This document shows positions 5,501 to 6,092 of a stretch of 6,092 bases of DNA, in pieces. Made by a program: the position numbers and the translations under genes. The stretch spans positions 1 through 6,092 of the forward strand of contig JAFVSF010000162.1 of NCBI GenBank assembly GCA_017503885.1, read 5' to 3'. The notes below the pieces were generated by a model that had not been told where the DNA came from, did not search any database, and saw only the letters and a program-made list of their open reading frames with translations. Source of the stretch: Clostridia bacterium. GTDB lineage: Bacteria; Bacillota; Clostridia; Christensenellales; Borkfalkiaceae. Positions within the stretch are counted from its first letter, which is position 1. Each line of letters opens with the position of its first letter.

Positions 5501-6040
5501 TTTGCCGGCAGTCTTACCTTCCTTACGTTCGATTACTTCGCCCTTATAAGCGATACCGTAACCGTGGTAAGGTTCTGGCTTTCTAATGCTTCTTACAGTT
5601 GCTGCGTATTGACCAACTTTTTCCTTATTGATACCACTTACTACGATTTCAGTGATAGAAGGACATTCAAGCTTAATGTCTTCGTTTTCAAAGATTTCAA
5701 CAGGGTGTGAGAAACCTACGTTTAATACAACCTTGTTGCCTTGCTTTGCAACTTTCCAACCTACACCGTTAACAATGAGGGTTTTAGCGTAACCAGCAGT
5801 AACGCCTACAACCATATTGCTTAAAAGTGCTCTGTATAAGCCGTGTTTAGCTCTTACGCTAGCTTCATCGTTTGCTCTTACTACGTGTGCAACGTCGCCT
5901 TCTAAAGTGAAGGAAATGCAAGTTGCATCGTAATCTTGAGTAAGCGTTCCTTTTGGTCCTTTTACGGTAAGTAATCCGTTATCAGCAGTAATAGTAACGC
6001 CTGCTGGAACTTTTACTGGTTCTCTACCAATTCTTGACAT
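5498..6040 (-). CDS. rplF: 50S ribosomal protein L6 (uL6)
   Basis: 50S protein that lies beside the sarcin-ricin loop and factor-binding region and is needed for late 50S assembly. The 180 residues fit the usual 176-184. It begins MSRIGREPVKVPAGV. Two tandem L6 folds cover about residues 11-82 and 90-165, with landmarks LTVKGPKGTL (24-33), AKHGLYRALLSNMVVGVTAG (64-83), NGVGWKVAKQGN (91-102), INKEKVGQYAATVRSIRKPE (137-156) and the basic tail KGEVIERKEGKTAGK. The normally very conserved PEPYKGKGIRY signature reads PEPYHGYGIAY (155-165): three substitutions, two of them at the two conserved lysines. The frame is otherwise intact, so I do not think it is a pseudogene. TAAGGAGG, 7 nt before the ATG, includes the rpsH stop. 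Confidence 0.98.
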   Translation of the reverse strand: MSRIGREPVKVPAGVTITADNGLLTVKGPKGTLTQDYDATCISFTLEGDVAHVVRANDEASVRAKHGLYRALLSNMVVGVTAGYAKTLIVNGVGWKVAKQGNKVVLNVGFSHPVEIFENEDIKLECPSITEIVVSGINKEKVGQYAATVRSIRKPEPYHGYGIAYKGEVIERKEGKTAGK

Positions 6041-6047
6041 ATTCGAA

Positions 6048-6055
6048 CCTCCTTA
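6048..6055 (-). promoter_or_regulatory. rplF ribosome binding site fused to the rpsH stop
   Basis: TAAGGAGG on the minus strand combines the rpsH TAA (6055..6053) with a near-consensus ribosome binding site 7 nt before the rplF ATG. It is the tightest example of the stop-to-start junctions seen through this operon and supports coupled translation of S8 and L6. Confidence 0.8.
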
Positions 6056-6092
6056 CCATACGTAAGCAAGAACTTCACCACCGTGGTTTGAC
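6053..6092 (-). CDS. rpsH: 30S ribosomal protein S8 (uS8), C-terminal end; runs off the window
   Basis: Only the last 12 codons and the TAA stop are inside the window. They read SNHGGEVLAYVW, the hallmark C-terminus of S8 (GGEVLxYVW). S8 binds the central domain of 16S rRNA and in E. coli also represses the spc operon mRNA. Its place directly before rplF (12-nt gap) is the standard spc order. The identification is firm despite the short length because both the motif and the neighbour fit. Confidence 0.93.
   Translation of the reverse strand, partial: SNHGGEVLAYVW

Overview
The window is a slice of the bacterial S10-spc-alpha ribosomal protein supercluster. Every gene lies on the minus strand, so transcription runs from high to low coordinates. 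In that order the genes are rpsH (last 12 codons only), rplF, rplR, rpsE, rpmD, rplO, secY, adk, map, infA, rpmJ, rpsM and rpsK (first 62 codons only). This is the order known from Firmicutes such as Bacillus and Clostridium. Base composition is low in G+C (roughly 40% by eye), nearly every gene has a strong GGAGG-type ribosome binding site, and adenylate kinase has the four-cysteine zinc LID common in Gram-positive bacteria. I infer a low-GC Firmicute, most likely of the Clostridia, but cannot name genus or species.

Layout by region. From 6092 down to 3921 are the end of the spc operon genes for 30S and 50S subunit proteins (uS8, uL6, uL18, uS5, uL30, uL15), separated by only 12-17 nt, with the stop codon often running straight into the next ribosome binding site. 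From 3897 to 1202 come secY, adk and map, with single-nucleotide gaps at secY/adk and adk/map and weak ribosome binding sites for adk and map, which suggests translational coupling. A 144-nt spacer with several inverted repeats separates map from infA. Many Firmicutes carry a small KOW-domain ribosomal-type gene here, and none is visible. infA (GTG start, TGA stop) is followed by rpmJ, then by a 94-nt spacer with two clean hairpins, then by rpsM and rpsK, which begin the alpha-operon part.

Together the genes make ribosomal subunits (uS8, uL6, uL18, uS5, uL30, uL15, bL36, uS13, uS11), start translation (IF1), trim the initiator methionine (MetAP), build the membrane channel for secreted and inserted proteins (SecY), and balance adenine nucleotides (Adk). 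It is a growth-rate-linked housekeeping block.

I found no mobile element, CRISPR, tRNA, rRNA, convincing promoter or intrinsic terminator, and no plus-strand gene. No stretch over 300 bases lacks a gene. I see no new multi-gene system. The points worth a second look are the possible RNA switch before rpsM, the structured infA leader where a KOW gene might be expected, and divergence at a normally conserved signature in L6.
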